Notes: generated by a model from the sequence alone, not told the origin. A stretch of DNA of 62,350 bases from Paenibacillus puerhi (GCF_009846885.1 NZ_WUWM01000035.1:1-62350); one strand, 5' to 3'; positions 34,969-44,648 are shown, counted from the first letter of the stretch. Made by a program: numbers and translations.

Positions 34969-35973
34969 TTATTCCGCCAGCTGGAAACGGTGCGCTACGC
35001 GATTCGCTTCCGCATACCCGTCCATTTCCCGATTCGAGGATAAAGCCTCCGTCGGACAGGCCACGACACACTTCAGACAGCCCTTGCAGTACTGATAGTC
35101 GATCCCCTGCAGGAACATCTGAGGACGGCCCTTCTTGTCCGGCTGCTCATCCCATACGAAGCAAAAGTCGGGACAGGCCGTATCACAGGCTGCGCAGTGG
35201 ATGCATTTCTCGTCGTCAAAGTGCGGCATCATCCCGTTGCGGGAAATGCTCAAATCCTTCAGGATGCTATTGCCCGGATTGGCGACCATACCGCCGATCG
35301 GCTGAGTCAAATACCCGTATACCGGGATGTCCCAGCGCTTCGGCTCCGGCATGGTTGCTCCCTCAGGCAGATGGAACGTCTTGAATTTCACTTCATCGTA
35401 GCCTCGCTGAAACGTCCTCAGAGCAGGCTCTACAGCCCCGGGATATTTTTTCTCCAGGCTCTTGCGGATGATGCCTTTCATATGTTCAAAGTCGAGGAAG
35501 GTGCACAAACGGAATAAGCCGCCCAGCATAGCCATGTTAACCCGGTTCTTCTCCTCCAGGGAAATGCCGGTCGCATCGACTACGGCTACGACGCCCCCGA
35601 TCAGCTTCATTTTCTCTTTCAATTCCTCAGGAGTTTTGCTGGAGTTGACCAGAACGACGCTATCCTCGTAGATTCCGCTTACGACATTGACGGTTTTAGA
35701 GAGATTCTCATGAAACACGCCTACGACATGCGGCCGTTCGACCGGCGTTGTATCGCGGATATTCGTATCCAGGTCACAGAATCGAATATGCGCCTTCACC
35801 GGGGAGCCTTTCTTCTCCGAACCGTAGGAAGAGAAGCTGACACCATTGAAACCGCTTCCCACAACACCGGCTTCAGCAAGCATCTTGCCAGCCAGGTTAG
35901 CCCCAAGACCGCCGATAGACTCCAGTCTGATCTCGAAGAAGCCGAGCTCGTTCATTTTGGGTAGAATCGTCAT
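34969..35973 (-). CDS. 2-oxoacid:ferredoxin oxidoreductase, fused gamma-delta subunit
   Basis: A 334-residue protein. Residues 10-190 are the gamma domain (RLESIGGLGANLAGKMLAEA, GVSFSSYGSEKKGSPVKAH). The C-terminal about 90 residues are a ferredoxin-like delta domain with two CxxCxxCxxxCP clusters (CIHCAACDTACPDFC and CKGCLKCVVACP). It carries electrons from the TPP centre to ferredoxin. It is the first gene of the operon, and a perfect TGTGA-N6-TCACA box lies about 210 bases upstream. Confidence 0.93.
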   Translation of the reverse strand: MTILPKMNELGFFEIRLESIGGLGANLAGKMLAEAGVVGSGFNGVSFSSYGSEKKGSPVKAHIRFCDLDTNIRDTTPVERPHVVGVFHENLSKTVNVVSGIYEDSVVLVNSSKTPEELKEKMKLIGGVVAVVDATGISLEEKNRVNMAMLGGLFRLCTFLDFEHMKGIIRKSLEKKYPGAVEPALRTFQRGYDEVKFKTFHLPEGATMPEPKRWDIPVYGYLTQPIGGMVANPGNSILKDLSISRNGMMPHFDDEKCIHCAACDTACPDFCFVWDEQPDKKGRPQMFLQGIDYQYCKGCLKCVVACPTEALSSNREMDGYAEANRVAHRFQLAE

Positions 35974-36465
35974 GCACCTATCGCCCCCTCAAAATAATCG
36001 TGGAATGGAATATAAAACCTTGGGATCAGTATAACAGCATATGGGAGTAGAGCATAGTGTTTTGGATACATTTTTTCTAAAAAAACGTATGAAATCAAGG
36101 TTTATACGAGGATATCCAGGACATAATTAACACTGTATAGTAGTTTCGTTCAATACGACTAATACAGATTTACATGATTTTGATGTGATATAAATCACAA
36201 GTTTACAAAGGGATATATCTTCAAGCAGACGAGGCCAAGCGTCTGGATTCAGAATATTCCCCCTATTTCAACGATTCTAAAACATAGAGAAATCGGGCAT
36301 GACAGCATGGGGATGTTCTTCGTTGCCCCAAATAGCGTCACACCCTTATTCTTAGCCGATATCTAACTGTACACGTCAGATTTTCCGCAGTATCTCTTTT
36401 CGACCAAACTCATATCACATTACCTAACATCATTTTTGAGCTGGCTGAGCCTCCCAAAAGCCGTC
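35974..36465. other. 492-base regulatory gap upstream of the oxidoreductase operon
   Basis: No coding sequence is supported. On the minus strand it contains an Fnr-type box (36184-36199), a -10-like TGTATTA at 36160-36166 about 20 bases downstream of it, and a long AT-rich leader. A 6-bp inverted repeat CAGACG...CGTCTG lies at 36226-36245. Confidence 0.55.
36184..36199 (-). promoter_or_regulatory. Fnr/CRP-type binding box
   Basis: TGTGATATAAATCACA: a perfect TGTGA-N6-TCACA inverted repeat, the pattern bound by Bacillus Fnr. Spacing to the candidate -10 (TGTATTA) fits an activator bound near -40. Confidence 0.7.
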
Positions 36466-38170
36466 TCAATGATACATTAATCTGAATTTATTAACCGCTG
36501 ACGAGGATAAATTCGTCTCATTGGCAAGAAGCTGGCCTGTGGCTGAAACGACTTGAATGTATTTGCCGGTAGCAACCGACTTGATGGCGACTCCGCCGTT
36601 GCCTTGGTCAATAAATAGAAATTTGTTTCGATTGTCGACTACGCTTGTATCCAAAGCTTGTAGAGGTGATGTTTCACTGGAAGCGGATACATATTTATTG
36701 TTGGCATTTGATTTCAAAGTCCATGCACCGCCTCCAACATAAGTGGCAAGAAATTTTTCGGTGTTGGTCGCATTCGATTTGTAATAAGCCAGAGACACAT
36801 CGGCGAGCAACGGATTCGCTCCGCTGTCGGGCGCGGTTAAGTAATTGGTCGTCTCCTTCACATTGATGGAAATGGTATGGGATAATGTGTTGGCCGCTCT
36901 TGAGGCGCGTGAGTACATTAATGTCGACAGCGGCTGATGATCGGTGTGAGTGGATTCCGGCCAGATGGCGGAGCTCATGAGGCGGGTGTAGTATACCGGA
37001 TGACTCGAAGTGCTGTCTGCAAGCCCTTTGACATGTTTGTAATGATTCCAAACCATGGTATATACAGGGCGATTCTGGCTGCGGTTGACGGTCGAGACGA
37101 CGGATTCCACACGGTTCCAGGTATTGTTGGATGACGTGTATACGGGAGTAAACGGCACGGTGTTCCCTAAATTATAAGAGGCGGTGTACTCGACTCCCTT
37201 GAGCAAAAGCTTGCTTGCATAATCGTACAAATCCTCAAAGCTCGAATCTCCCTTATGCTGCACATAAGACATTTGGGCCATTGTAGCCAGAAGCCCTATG
37301 CCCAGTTGAGCATGAGGCTGATCCCGTCCGCTTTCCTCATTTTGGGCAAAATTGGAATTGGAGCTGCTGACCTTGAGATAATTATGGATGCTACCGTTAT
37401 GCGCCGCTCTTATAGCCGGTTACCGCTTCATTGTAGATGTTCAGATCATCGCACAGCACGCCGATAGCCATCATGCTGATTAATGCAGCCTGATCTTGGT
37501 TCCCTCTATAATAATAGGGGTAGGCCGTGCCGTTATTTTTCCCTTGATGGTTGGCGAGAAAAGTCTTGAGAGGGGGATAGAAGTACGTTTTGAGCATGGT
37601 CTGCACCTTCGCTAGCTTTCCGCTGCTCACCCAAGTGCCGTCTGCACGCATGATATCGGCCGCGGCCGCCAGCTTATAGGCTGTCAATCCGGCCAGCAAA
37701 TGATTCTCGTCTCCACCGACCGCCGTATTGACCGTGTTGGCCCACGTATCGAGAATCAGCTGCGCCCTTGTCTTGGCGGTTGCGGCTTCGGCAGCGTTGT
37801 CGGATACTTTCCAAATAATCGCCTGCGTAAGCGCTGCTGTGGAATCGTCAAACAGCTGCTGATTGCCGGAGGAAGCCCCTGAGCCATACCGGGCTGGAGC
37901 AGCTACTGCGCTCGGCGTATAAGTCGGCGAGGCATACTTGCTTAGCTTGGCCACCTCCCAAGCCTCGATCCAAGGGCTTGCTCCGGAAGCAACGTTCGTC
38001 TTTGCACGGTCAAAGTCCTCTTGGCTGTAGAGTATGCCGGTGTGAGTAAAAGTCGCCGCATGGGCGTCCTCGTGCGTGATCGGAGAGGCGCTTAGTAGCG
38101 TTGTTACGGCTACTACCAGCGTCATGCTCCTCCATCCCTTGCCATTCATTCGTTTGGCACCTTCCTTCAT
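36466..38170 (-). pseudogene. Secreted alginate-lyase-like enzyme with C-terminal beta-trefoil domain, frameshifted
   Basis: The first reading frame (from ATG 38170, AAGGAGG upstream) encodes a signal peptide (ending EDAHAATF) and an alpha-toroid lyase domain, and stops at 37397 after GYKSGA. In another frame the expected continuation AAHNGSIHNYLKVSSSN begins within a few bases and runs to 36466. That half adds the rest of the lyase domain and a fascin-like beta-trefoil module (LKSNANNKYVSASSETS, IKSVATGKYIQVVS). So one gene has been split by a single small indel near 37400. By family it would be a secreted polysaccharide lyase; it is probably inactive here unless the frameshift is a sequencing error. 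Confidence 0.85.
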
Positions 38171-38348
38171 CATCCTGCCTCCTTCGTATTTTTGATAATA
38201 CCGACTTAGTGAAATCGCTTTCAGTCAACTCCTTTCCTTTACGTCTAGGGTGACATGCACGCCTCTCCATAAGAGTAGGACAGGTCCGTTTCCTAGTAAA
38301 TGCTGTTTTTTAACCATGAAATGAGCTTTTTTAAGAATTGCATCTTTT

Positions 38349-38390
38349 CTATCCAGCGAGTTCGTTATTCATCACAATAACGATGGATAG
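38349..38390. repeat. Nested inverted repeat
   Basis: CTATCCA and TGGATAG (outer) enclose CGTTATT and AATAACG (inner, 6-base loop). The outer arms are separated from the inner by 7 bases on one side and 1 on the other. It lies next to a terminator, with no T-run of its own. Confidence 0.5.
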
Positions 38391-38400
38391 CCAGAAAAAC

Positions 38401-38435
38401 AAAAAAACTGCCAGAAAGATTCTTGACAGTTTTTC
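38401..38435 (-). terminator. Terminator of the small membrane protein gene
   Basis: AAAAACTG-CA pairs with TG-CAGTTTTT; the minus strand ends in a long T-run. Confidence 0.7.
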
Positions 38436-38507
38436 CTCTTGCCCCTTACACCGGCATGAACGGTTAACGAAACCGGCAGTCCGTGCAGCGCAAGTCTTTG
38501 TCGCTGG

Positions 38508-38807
38508 TCAAGTATGCTCCCGCCAGCCGCTGAACAGCTTCCATAGGACGACATACAGGGCATACATTCCGAGGTACGCCCCGCACGCTAAGAATAGCGA
38601 ATTGTAGAATACGCGATGAATCTCCGTCATCATAACCATGTCGTCCCGCAATATTTTGTATATTGCGCCAGTAGCGATCCAGCCAAAGCCGTATAGTGCG
38701 GCAATCGCCATGACATCGAAAAACAACGCAAGCCGGGGAGCAAACCAACGAAAGATAAACAGTACCCCCGGAACCATGATCGAGCCAGCAATGAGCAGGA
38801 TGTACAA
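38508..38807 (-). CDS. Small membrane protein of unknown function
   Basis: A 99-residue protein with three predicted membrane helices: the N-terminal helix, LALFFDVMAIAALYGFGWIATGA, and LFLACGAYLGMYALYVVLWKLF. I prefer the TTG at 38807, which has AAGGAG eight bases upstream and begins directly with MYILLIAGSIMVPG; the longer frame puts that ribosome site inside the gene. No family recognised. Confidence 0.65.
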   Translation of the reverse strand: MYILLIAGSIMVPGVLFIFRWFAPRLALFFDVMAIAALYGFGWIATGAIYKILRDDMVMMTEIHRVFYNSLFLACGAYLGMYALYVVLWKLFSGWREHT

Positions 38808-38894
38808 ATCACCATCTCCTTCGCCCCTATTCTCGCGCAAAGAGAAACGGACTATACCTCCTTACCCGGTCCGAACAGCCCCGACACATGGAAC

Positions 38895-38943
38895 GGACGG
38901 CAGCGGATGAGGCGCTTCTTATCCGCGATCCGCCACGCCGTCC
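38895..38943. repeat. Two-level GC-rich hairpin downstream of the transporter
   Basis: GGACGGC/GCCGTCC outside and CGGAT/ATCCG inside, just after the transporter stop. There is no T-run on the minus strand; it may stabilise the 3' end or terminate weakly. Confidence 0.45.
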
Positions 38944-38952
38944 GCGCTTTCG

Positions 38953-40155
38953 CTAGAATCCAGCATGACTGCTTCGACTATGGGATTTGCCTGTCCGCCC
39001 TATAAACCAGCGTTTGGTCAAAACTGCGGCGAGCAAGCCCAGCACGCCGGCCAAGTAGAAGCCGCTCTTCAAGCCGCCCCATTCGTTCAGGCTCCCGGCT
39101 ACGAAGGGTCCCGCAAACATCCCGATGGCATAAACCGCCTGGTAAAAGCCCATCGCCGTAGCGCGCTTCTCTTCCTCGATATGCTCGATCGACAGGCCGA
39201 GCAGCAAGGGAAAGTGAAGCCCTTGGACCGCGCCATTCAAGGCCTGCGTGATCACAAGCAGAGCGAAGCCGGGAACCAGCGACGTCGCTGCCGAGCAAAG
39301 CGCACTGACGAGGAAGCCGGTAAATACGATCTGCCAGGCCCCGAATCTCGGCGCAAAGACGCGTCCCGACATATATGCCGTCAGCGCATGAGGAATCATA
39401 AACGCCAGAACCAGCACCGTAAGTCCGACCTCGTCAGCGCCCAAATATATTGCATAGGACGGCGTAAAGCCGAACATGGTAATAAATAATACGCAATGGG
39501 CCAAGATGGACAGCATCGACACCTTCCACAGCAGCCGGTCCTTCATCACCGGCCATAAGTCGCTATAGCTCATCGCCGGTCTTGACGGCTCTCCCTGGGT
39601 TTCCTTCAGGAAGAAAGACAGGGCAAATCCAAGCAGACCGATCCCCGCTCCCATCTTGAACGTCAGACCGTAGCCGCCGGCATCGACAAGCATGCCGCTG
39701 ATGGCCATGCCCAGCAACTGTCCCGCAGCGATCAGCAAACTGATCGTTCCCATCGCGCGCGTTGCCTGCTCCTTGGCGTACATCCCCGCATACATGACCG
39801 TGAATGCCACCCACGTCGATGCGGCGATGCCTGCCATGATGCGGCCGGCAAGCGCCCATTCCAGCTGTTCCCCCATGGCGAAGCATACGCAGCTCAGGCT
39901 GACCGTCAGCATGCCAATGACCACGTAAGGCTTGCGCTTCTTCATCCGGTCAGAGGCAATGCCCAGCGGGAGCCTGAGCACGATCTGCGTAAAGCCATAG
40001 CTGCCCAGCACGATGCCTATCCAGGTATAAGACATCCCCAGATGCTCCAGATAGGGCGACAACACCGGCATGTACACATAGAGCGAGCACCAGAAAAGCA
40101 GCGTGACTGTAATAAAAAGTGCCCGATTAAGACGTCCCGGCTCTGTCCTGTTCAT
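38953..40155 (-). CDS. Major facilitator superfamily transporter
   Basis: A 400-residue 12-helix transporter. The motif A-like loop is GIASDRMKKRKPYVVIG between helices 2 and 3, and PHALTAYMSGRVFAPRFG is the equivalent region of the second half. It resembles drug or sugar exporters of the YfmO/SetA-like kind, but substrate is unknown. It lies 12 bases after the iron alcohol dehydrogenase gene, so the two are co-transcribed. Confidence 0.9.
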   Translation of the reverse strand: MNRTEPGRLNRALFITVTLLFWCSLYVYMPVLSPYLEHLGMSYTWIGIVLGSYGFTQIVLRLPLGIASDRMKKRKPYVVIGMLTVSLSCVCFAMGEQLEWALAGRIMAGIAASTWVAFTVMYAGMYAKEQATRAMGTISLLIAAGQLLGMAISGMLVDAGGYGLTFKMGAGIGLLGFALSFFLKETQGEPSRPAMSYSDLWPVMKDRLLWKVSMLSILAHCVLFITMFGFTPSYAIYLGADEVGLTVLVLAFMIPHALTAYMSGRVFAPRFGAWQIVFTGFLVSALCSAATSLVPGFALLVITQALNGAVQGLHFPLLLGLSIEHIEEEKRATAMGFYQAVYAIGMFAGPFVAGSLNEWGGLKSGFYLAGVLGLLAAVLTKRWFIGRTGKSHSRSSHAGF

Positions 40156-40167
40156 ACCTAAGCCAGA

Positions 40168-41337
40168 CTACAGACTCGACTTGAGAATTTCAAGGACATC
40201 GCCGGCTTGCAGCTTGCGGAAGGAGCCGACAGGGCCGAAACGGACCGTCTCCTCGGCCATTCTCTCCAACTGCTCGCTGCCGATGTTCAGCTCGCCAAGC
40301 CGCGATGGGGCGCCGATCCGTGTGAAATAATTCCGAGTGGCTTCGATGCCGGCGCGTGCGACTTCTTCATCGGACTTTCCGTCCGGGTCGATATCCCACA
40401 CCCGTACCGCATATTGGACGAAGCGATCCAGCCGCTCGCCGTGCACGTAACTCATCCAGTTAGGGAACAGCACAGCCAAACCGGCCGCATGCGCGATGTC
40501 GTACAGCGCGCTGACTTCATGCTCGATCATATGCGTAGCCCAGTCCTGCTCCATCCCCACACTGATCATTCCGCCATTCAGCGCATAAGTGCTGCACAGC
40601 ATCAGGTTAGCGCGCGCTTCGTAATTATCGGGCTCGGCCAGCGCCTTCTCTCCGTTCTCGATCACCGTCTTCAATATCGACTCGCACAAGCGCTCCTGGA
40701 GCGGGGTATTCTCCGTCAAGCTGAAGTATTGCTCGAACACATGGGACATCGTATCCACGATTCCGTTAACCGTCTGGTTGGCCGGAACGGAATACGTCAA
40801 GGTCGGATCGAGAATAGAAAATTTCGGATAGGCATGAATGCTGCCGAATGACTTCTTCAGGTTTTCCTCCCAGTTCGTAATCACCGAGTTGCCATTCATC
40901 TCCGAGCCGGTAGCGGACAGCGTCAAGATCGTCCCCAGCGGCAGAGCGGAACGAATCTCCGCCTTTCTCATCAGGAAATCCCACACGTCGCCCTCATAGG
41001 GCACGCCCACGGCGACAGCCTTGGCCGCATCCAGCACGCTGCCACCCCCGACGGCAAGAATAAAATCAACCTGATGGGCACGGCACAGCTCGATGCCCTT
41101 GCGTACCGTCGTTACGCGCGGATTTGGCTCGATGCCGGGCAGCTCGACGGCACTCACTCCCGCTTGTTCGAGCTGCCGGAGCACGCGGTCATACAAGCCG
41201 CTTTTCTTAATGCTGCCGCCTCCGTATACCAATAACACCGTCTTGCTGCCCACAGAAGCCAGCTGTTCGCCGAGCTTGTCCACCATCCCCGCGCCAAACA
41301 AGATCCGGGTCGGGTTATAAAATGCAAACGAATTCAT
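40168..41337 (-). CDS. Iron-containing alcohol dehydrogenase (butanol-dehydrogenase-like, YugJ type)
   Basis: A 389-residue group III alcohol dehydrogenase. The NAD(P) motif is LLVYGGGSIKKSGLYD and GGGSVLDAAKA. The metal-binding region includes Asp in GIVDTMSHVFEQYF and His residues in DWATHMIEHEVSALYDIAHAAGLA. It would reduce aldehydes or butyraldehyde with NAD(P)H. ATG 41337 has AAGGAGG nine bases upstream. Co-transcribed with the transporter. Confidence 0.94.
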   Translation of the reverse strand: MNSFAFYNPTRILFGAGMVDKLGEQLASVGSKTVLLVYGGGSIKKSGLYDRVLRQLEQAGVSAVELPGIEPNPRVTTVRKGIELCRAHQVDFILAVGGGSVLDAAKAVAVGVPYEGDVWDFLMRKAEIRSALPLGTILTLSATGSEMNGNSVITNWEENLKKSFGSIHAYPKFSILDPTLTYSVPANQTVNGIVDTMSHVFEQYFSLTENTPLQERLCESILKTVIENGEKALAEPDNYEARANLMLCSTYALNGGMISVGMEQDWATHMIEHEVSALYDIAHAAGLAVLFPNWMSYVHGERLDRFVQYAVRVWDIDPDGKSDEEVARAGIEATRNYFTRIGAPSRLGELNIGSEQLERMAEETVRFGPVGSFRKLQAGDVLEILKSSL

Positions 41338-41372
41338 CGTCAATCTCCTCCTTATGAATAACAGCCAACCTC

Positions 41373-41400
41373 ATTATAGCAAGTATTCTTCCAGAGTTAA
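41373..41400 (-). promoter_or_regulatory. Promoter of the alcohol dehydrogenase gene
   Basis: On the minus strand TTAACT, a 16-base spacer and a perfect TATAAT, about 36 bases before the start codon. Confidence 0.55.
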
Positions 41401-41407
41401 AACAACT

Positions 41408-41428
41408 AAAAATCCGTTAGCAGCTAAC
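41408..41428 (-). terminator. Terminator of the alpha-glucosidase gene
   Basis: GTTAGCTGCTAAC palindrome, then GGATTTTTAG on the minus strand, 12 bases after the stop. Confidence 0.55.
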
Positions 41429-41439
41429 CATTCATCCTT

Positions 41440-43155
41440 TTACTTCGGATCGAACAAATAAACGCCTGTCTCATAGGGCCGCAGCGTCCAAACCTCGGGA
41501 ATTGAGATTAAGCAGTCCCCCTCTGCATCAGCTTGCCCGTTCGAATAATTCGTAAGCAGCAGACGGGACTCCCGGCCGGTCAGCTCCTCCGGCAGTCTCA
41601 GTTCCGTGGCTTCCGGCGAGAAGCTGCAGACGACAAGCAGTACGCCTTCCGTGCCGCGCCGCACGTAGACGAAGTGCTTCTCGTCCTCGGGCATCAGCAG
41701 CTCGTAGCTGCCGGTGAGAACGAGCGGTATTGACTTGCGCAAGGCAATCAGCTTCTTATAGAAGTGGAAGATCGACTCCGGATCGGCCAGCTGCCCCTCG
41801 ACATGGATCGCCGTGTAATTGGGATTCGTCCGCATCCATGGCTCCGCTTCCGAAAATCCCGCGTGCAGATCGGCACTCCACTGCATCGGCGTGCGGCTGT
41901 TATCGCGTCCTTGCGCATGCACCGCCTGCAAAATATGTTCATCGGATAAGCCTGCCGCCTTCGCCTCCCGATAGAAGTTCATTATCTCCACATCGCGGTA
42001 ATCTTGAATATCCGAGAACGGGGCATTCGTCATGCCGATTTCCTGTCCCTGATAAATATAGGGCGTTCCTTGCATCAGCATATAACAGACGGCCAGCATT
42101 TTTGCCGATTCGCTATGAAACGTCCCGTCGTCGGCGAAGCGGGAGACGGAGCGCGGCGCATCATGATTTTCCAGGTACAGCGCATTCCAGCCCCGATTCT
42201 CCAGGCCGGTCTGCCACCGGCTCAAAATCGCCTTGAGGTCGGACAGCTTCCAATTCGGGTTGTACTCCCATTTGCCTCCGGGACCGTGATCCACGGCCAT
42301 ATGCTCGAACTGGAACATCATATCGAACACGCCCGTATCCGGCCCGACGAATTGTTCGGCCTGCTCCAGCTCCACGCCATTCGCTTCTCCGACCGTCATA
42401 ATATCGTAGCGGGCGAACGTCTCCTCCTTCAGCTCCCGCAAATAATCGAGAATGCCTTCCCGGTTGCGATGACCGTCCCACGAAGGGACATAAGTACGCG
42501 AGTCGGGGTTCGGGAGATCGGGCAAGCCGGCGATTTTCTTGATATGCGTAATGGCGTCGATCCGAAAACCGTCGATCCCTTTGTCCAGCCACCAGCGCAC
42601 CATCCGGTACAGCTCCTGACGGACCTCCTCATACTCCCAGTTGAGGTCGGGCTGCTTAACCGAGAACAGGTGCAGATAGTATTCGCCGGTCTGCTCGTCA
42701 AGCTGCCAGGCCGATCCGCCGAAGATCGACTCCCAGTTGTTAGGCTCTGCTCCATTCGCGCCCGGCGGACGCCAGATATAGTAATCCCGCTTCGGATTAT
42801 TCCGCGAGCTGCGGGATTCGACGAACCACGGATGCTCGTCCGATGTATGATTGATCACCAGATCCATAATGATCCGCATGCCTCTGTCATGCGCTTCCTT
42901 GAGCAATAACTCAAAATCCTCCATCGTGCCGAATTCCTTCATGATCCGGTAATAATCGCTGATGTCGTACCCGTTGTCGTCATTGGGAGATTCGTAGACC
43001 GGACAGATCCAGATCACATCGATCCCCAATTCCTTCAAATAGTCCAGCTTTAAGCGAATACCTCCGATATCTCCGATCCCGTCACCGTTGGAGTCCATAA
43101 AGCTTCTTGGATAAATTTGATAGACAACGCTTTCTTTCCACCATTTCGTCTGCAT
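41440..43155 (-). CDS. Glycoside hydrolase family 13 alpha-glucosidase
   Basis: A 571-residue cytoplasmic enzyme of the oligo-1,6-glucosidase/alpha-glucosidase group. Family regions I-IV are all visible: DLVINHTSDEH, GFRIDAITH (nucleophile Asp), TVGEANGVE (acid Glu) and LENHDAPR (transition-state Asp). Region II reads DAIT rather than the DVIN common in 1,6-specific enzymes, which hints at alpha-1,4 preference; this is inference. ATG 43155 has AGGAG seven bases upstream; longer frames have no ribosome site. A monocistronic unit divergent from uracil permease. Confidence 0.94.
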   Translation of the reverse strand: MQTKWWKESVVYQIYPRSFMDSNGDGIGDIGGIRLKLDYLKELGIDVIWICPVYESPNDDNGYDISDYYRIMKEFGTMEDFELLLKEAHDRGMRIIMDLVINHTSDEHPWFVESRSSRNNPKRDYYIWRPPGANGAEPNNWESIFGGSAWQLDEQTGEYYLHLFSVKQPDLNWEYEEVRQELYRMVRWWLDKGIDGFRIDAITHIKKIAGLPDLPNPDSRTYVPSWDGHRNREGILDYLRELKEETFARYDIMTVGEANGVELEQAEQFVGPDTGVFDMMFQFEHMAVDHGPGGKWEYNPNWKLSDLKAILSRWQTGLENRGWNALYLENHDAPRSVSRFADDGTFHSESAKMLAVCYMLMQGTPYIYQGQEIGMTNAPFSDIQDYRDVEIMNFYREAKAAGLSDEHILQAVHAQGRDNSRTPMQWSADLHAGFSEAEPWMRTNPNYTAIHVEGQLADPESIFHFYKKLIALRKSIPLVLTGSYELLMPEDEKHFVYVRRGTEGVLLVVCSFSPEATELRLPEELTGRESRLLLTNYSNGQADAEGDCLISIPEVWTLRPYETGVYLFDPK

Positions 43156-43370
43156 GGGTCTGCTCCTATCTAAGTCAGTTTTCTTTATTCCCTCATCGTA
43201 AATGGTAACCTCATGGCGAACAACAGACGCTGTTGACCAATATGGTGTCATTTATTGCTATACCGGACACGAAAATTGTCGATAATAGTGAAAAAAGATA
43301 TAGCATTTTTGTCGCATTTTGATATGATAAATTCCGGTACTTTACCTACTTGTCGAAAGGGTGCGTCTGT

Positions 43371-44648
43371 TTGAGTCAAAATCGAGAAATTCAGGTGGCG
43401 GAACGTCCGCCGCTGCTTCAAAGTATCCCGCTTAGCTTGCAGCATCTGTTCGCCATGTTCGGATCGACTGTGCTGGTCCCAGTGCTGTTCAAGATCGACC
43501 CGGCCATCGTCCTGCTGATGAACGGGATCGGGACACTCTTGTATCTGCTTCTATGCAAAGGTAAAATTCCCGCCTACCTCGGGTCCAGCTTCGCCTTTCT
43601 CTCGCCGGTATTCGCCGTGTTCGCGGCAGGAATGCCTTATGAGGCGGCGCTTGGCGGCTTTATCGTCACCGGTATCATCTTCACGGTGGTCGCCCTCATC
43701 ATACGCTCCTCGGGGACCGGGTGGCTCGATGTGGTATTCCCTCCGGCTGCCATGGGCGCTATCGTCGCCGTTATCGGCCTGGAGCTCGTTCCGGTCGCGG
43801 CCGAGATGGCCGGCTTCATCAAGCCTGCAGATGCTGGCGAGGACTGGGCGATTAATCCCGATACGATTCTGATCTCGACCGCAACCTTGCTCATTGTTAT
43901 CATCGGCAACGTGATGTTTCGGGGATTCCTCAAAATTATTCCGATACTTATCGGAATCGTAGGCGGTTACGCCCTCGCCTATTGGATGGGTTATGTAAAC
44001 TTCGATACGGTCTCGGAAGCTTCGCTGCTGCAGCTGCCTACCCGGTACACGCCGCAGTTCGAATGGTCGGCCATCGCAATCATCGCCCCGGCTGCTCTTG
44101 TCGTCATCGCGGAGCATATCGGCCACCTGATCGTGACAGGCAATATTGTCGGCCGCAATCTATCCAAGGACCCCGGACTCGACCGTTCCTTGCTCGGCAA
44201 CGGGATCTCAACGATCATCTCCGGCTTTACCGGCTCCACCCCGAATACGACCTATGGGGAAAATATCGGTGTCCTGGCGATCACTCGGGTCTATTCCGTC
44301 TGGGTGATCGGGGGCGCAGCAGTGCTTGCCATCTTCCTGTCGTTCTTCGGCAAGCTGACCGCCTTGATCAGTACCATCCCTACACCGGTTATGGGCGGCG
44401 TGTCGCTGCTGTTATTCGGCGTCATCGCTTCCTCGGGTATTCGGATGCTCGTCGAAACCAAAGTCGATTACGCCAAAACCTCCAATCTGATCTTGACCAG
44501 CATCGTTCTGGTCGTCGGCGTCAGCGGGATGAGCCTGACGATCGGCAGCTTCTCCATGAAAGGCATGGCGCTTGCTACTGTGCTGGCTATCGTGCTCAGT
44601 TTGTTCTTTAAAGTGATCGAGATCTTGAAGCTGTCCAATGAGTCTTAG
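43371..44648 (+). CDS. uraA: Uracil permease (NCS2 family)
   Basis: A 425-residue proton symporter with about 14 helices. It has the NCS2 signatures: SLQHLFAMFGSTVLVPVL near the N-terminus, AEHIGHLIVTGNIVGRNL with the substrate-binding Glu, and GSTPNTTYGENIGVLAITRVYS. These match UraA/PyrP closely. I prefer the TTG at 43371, with AAAGGG eight bases upstream, over 43350. It is alone on the plus strand; a PyrR-type attenuator was not evident in the leader. It converges with the CtaG gene. Confidence 0.93.
   Translation: MSQNREIQVAERPPLLQSIPLSLQHLFAMFGSTVLVPVLFKIDPAIVLLMNGIGTLLYLLLCKGKIPAYLGSSFAFLSPVFAVFAAGMPYEAALGGFIVTGIIFTVVALIIRSSGTGWLDVVFPPAAMGAIVAVIGLELVPVAAEMAGFIKPADAGEDWAINPDTILISTATLLIVIIGNVMFRGFLKIIPILIGIVGGYALAYWMGYVNFDTVSEASLLQLPTRYTPQFEWSAIAIIAPAALVVIAEHIGHLIVTGNIVGRNLSKDPGLDRSLLGNGISTIISGFTGSTPNTTYGENIGVLAITRVYSVWVIGGAAVLAIFLSFFGKLTALISTIPTPVMGGVSLLLFGVIASSGIRMLVETKVDYAKTSNLILTSIVLVVGVSGMSLTIGSFSMKGMALATVLAIVLSLFFKVIEILKLSNES

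Larger units (their letters stand above)
38171..38507. other. 337-base gap between the lyase pseudogene and a small membrane protein
   Basis: No coding sequence is supported. It contains the leader of the lyase gene, a nested inverted repeat at 38349-38390 and a terminator at 38401-38435. Confidence 0.5.

Noticed and set aside
36226..36245. Inverted repeat CAGACG...CGTCTG downstream of the lyase gene
   Set aside because: Too short and without a T-run; noted only in the gap description.
43156..43370. Possible riboswitch or PyrR attenuator before uracil permease
   Set aside because: I found no convincing terminator/antiterminator pair or PyrR-binding hairpin in this short leader.
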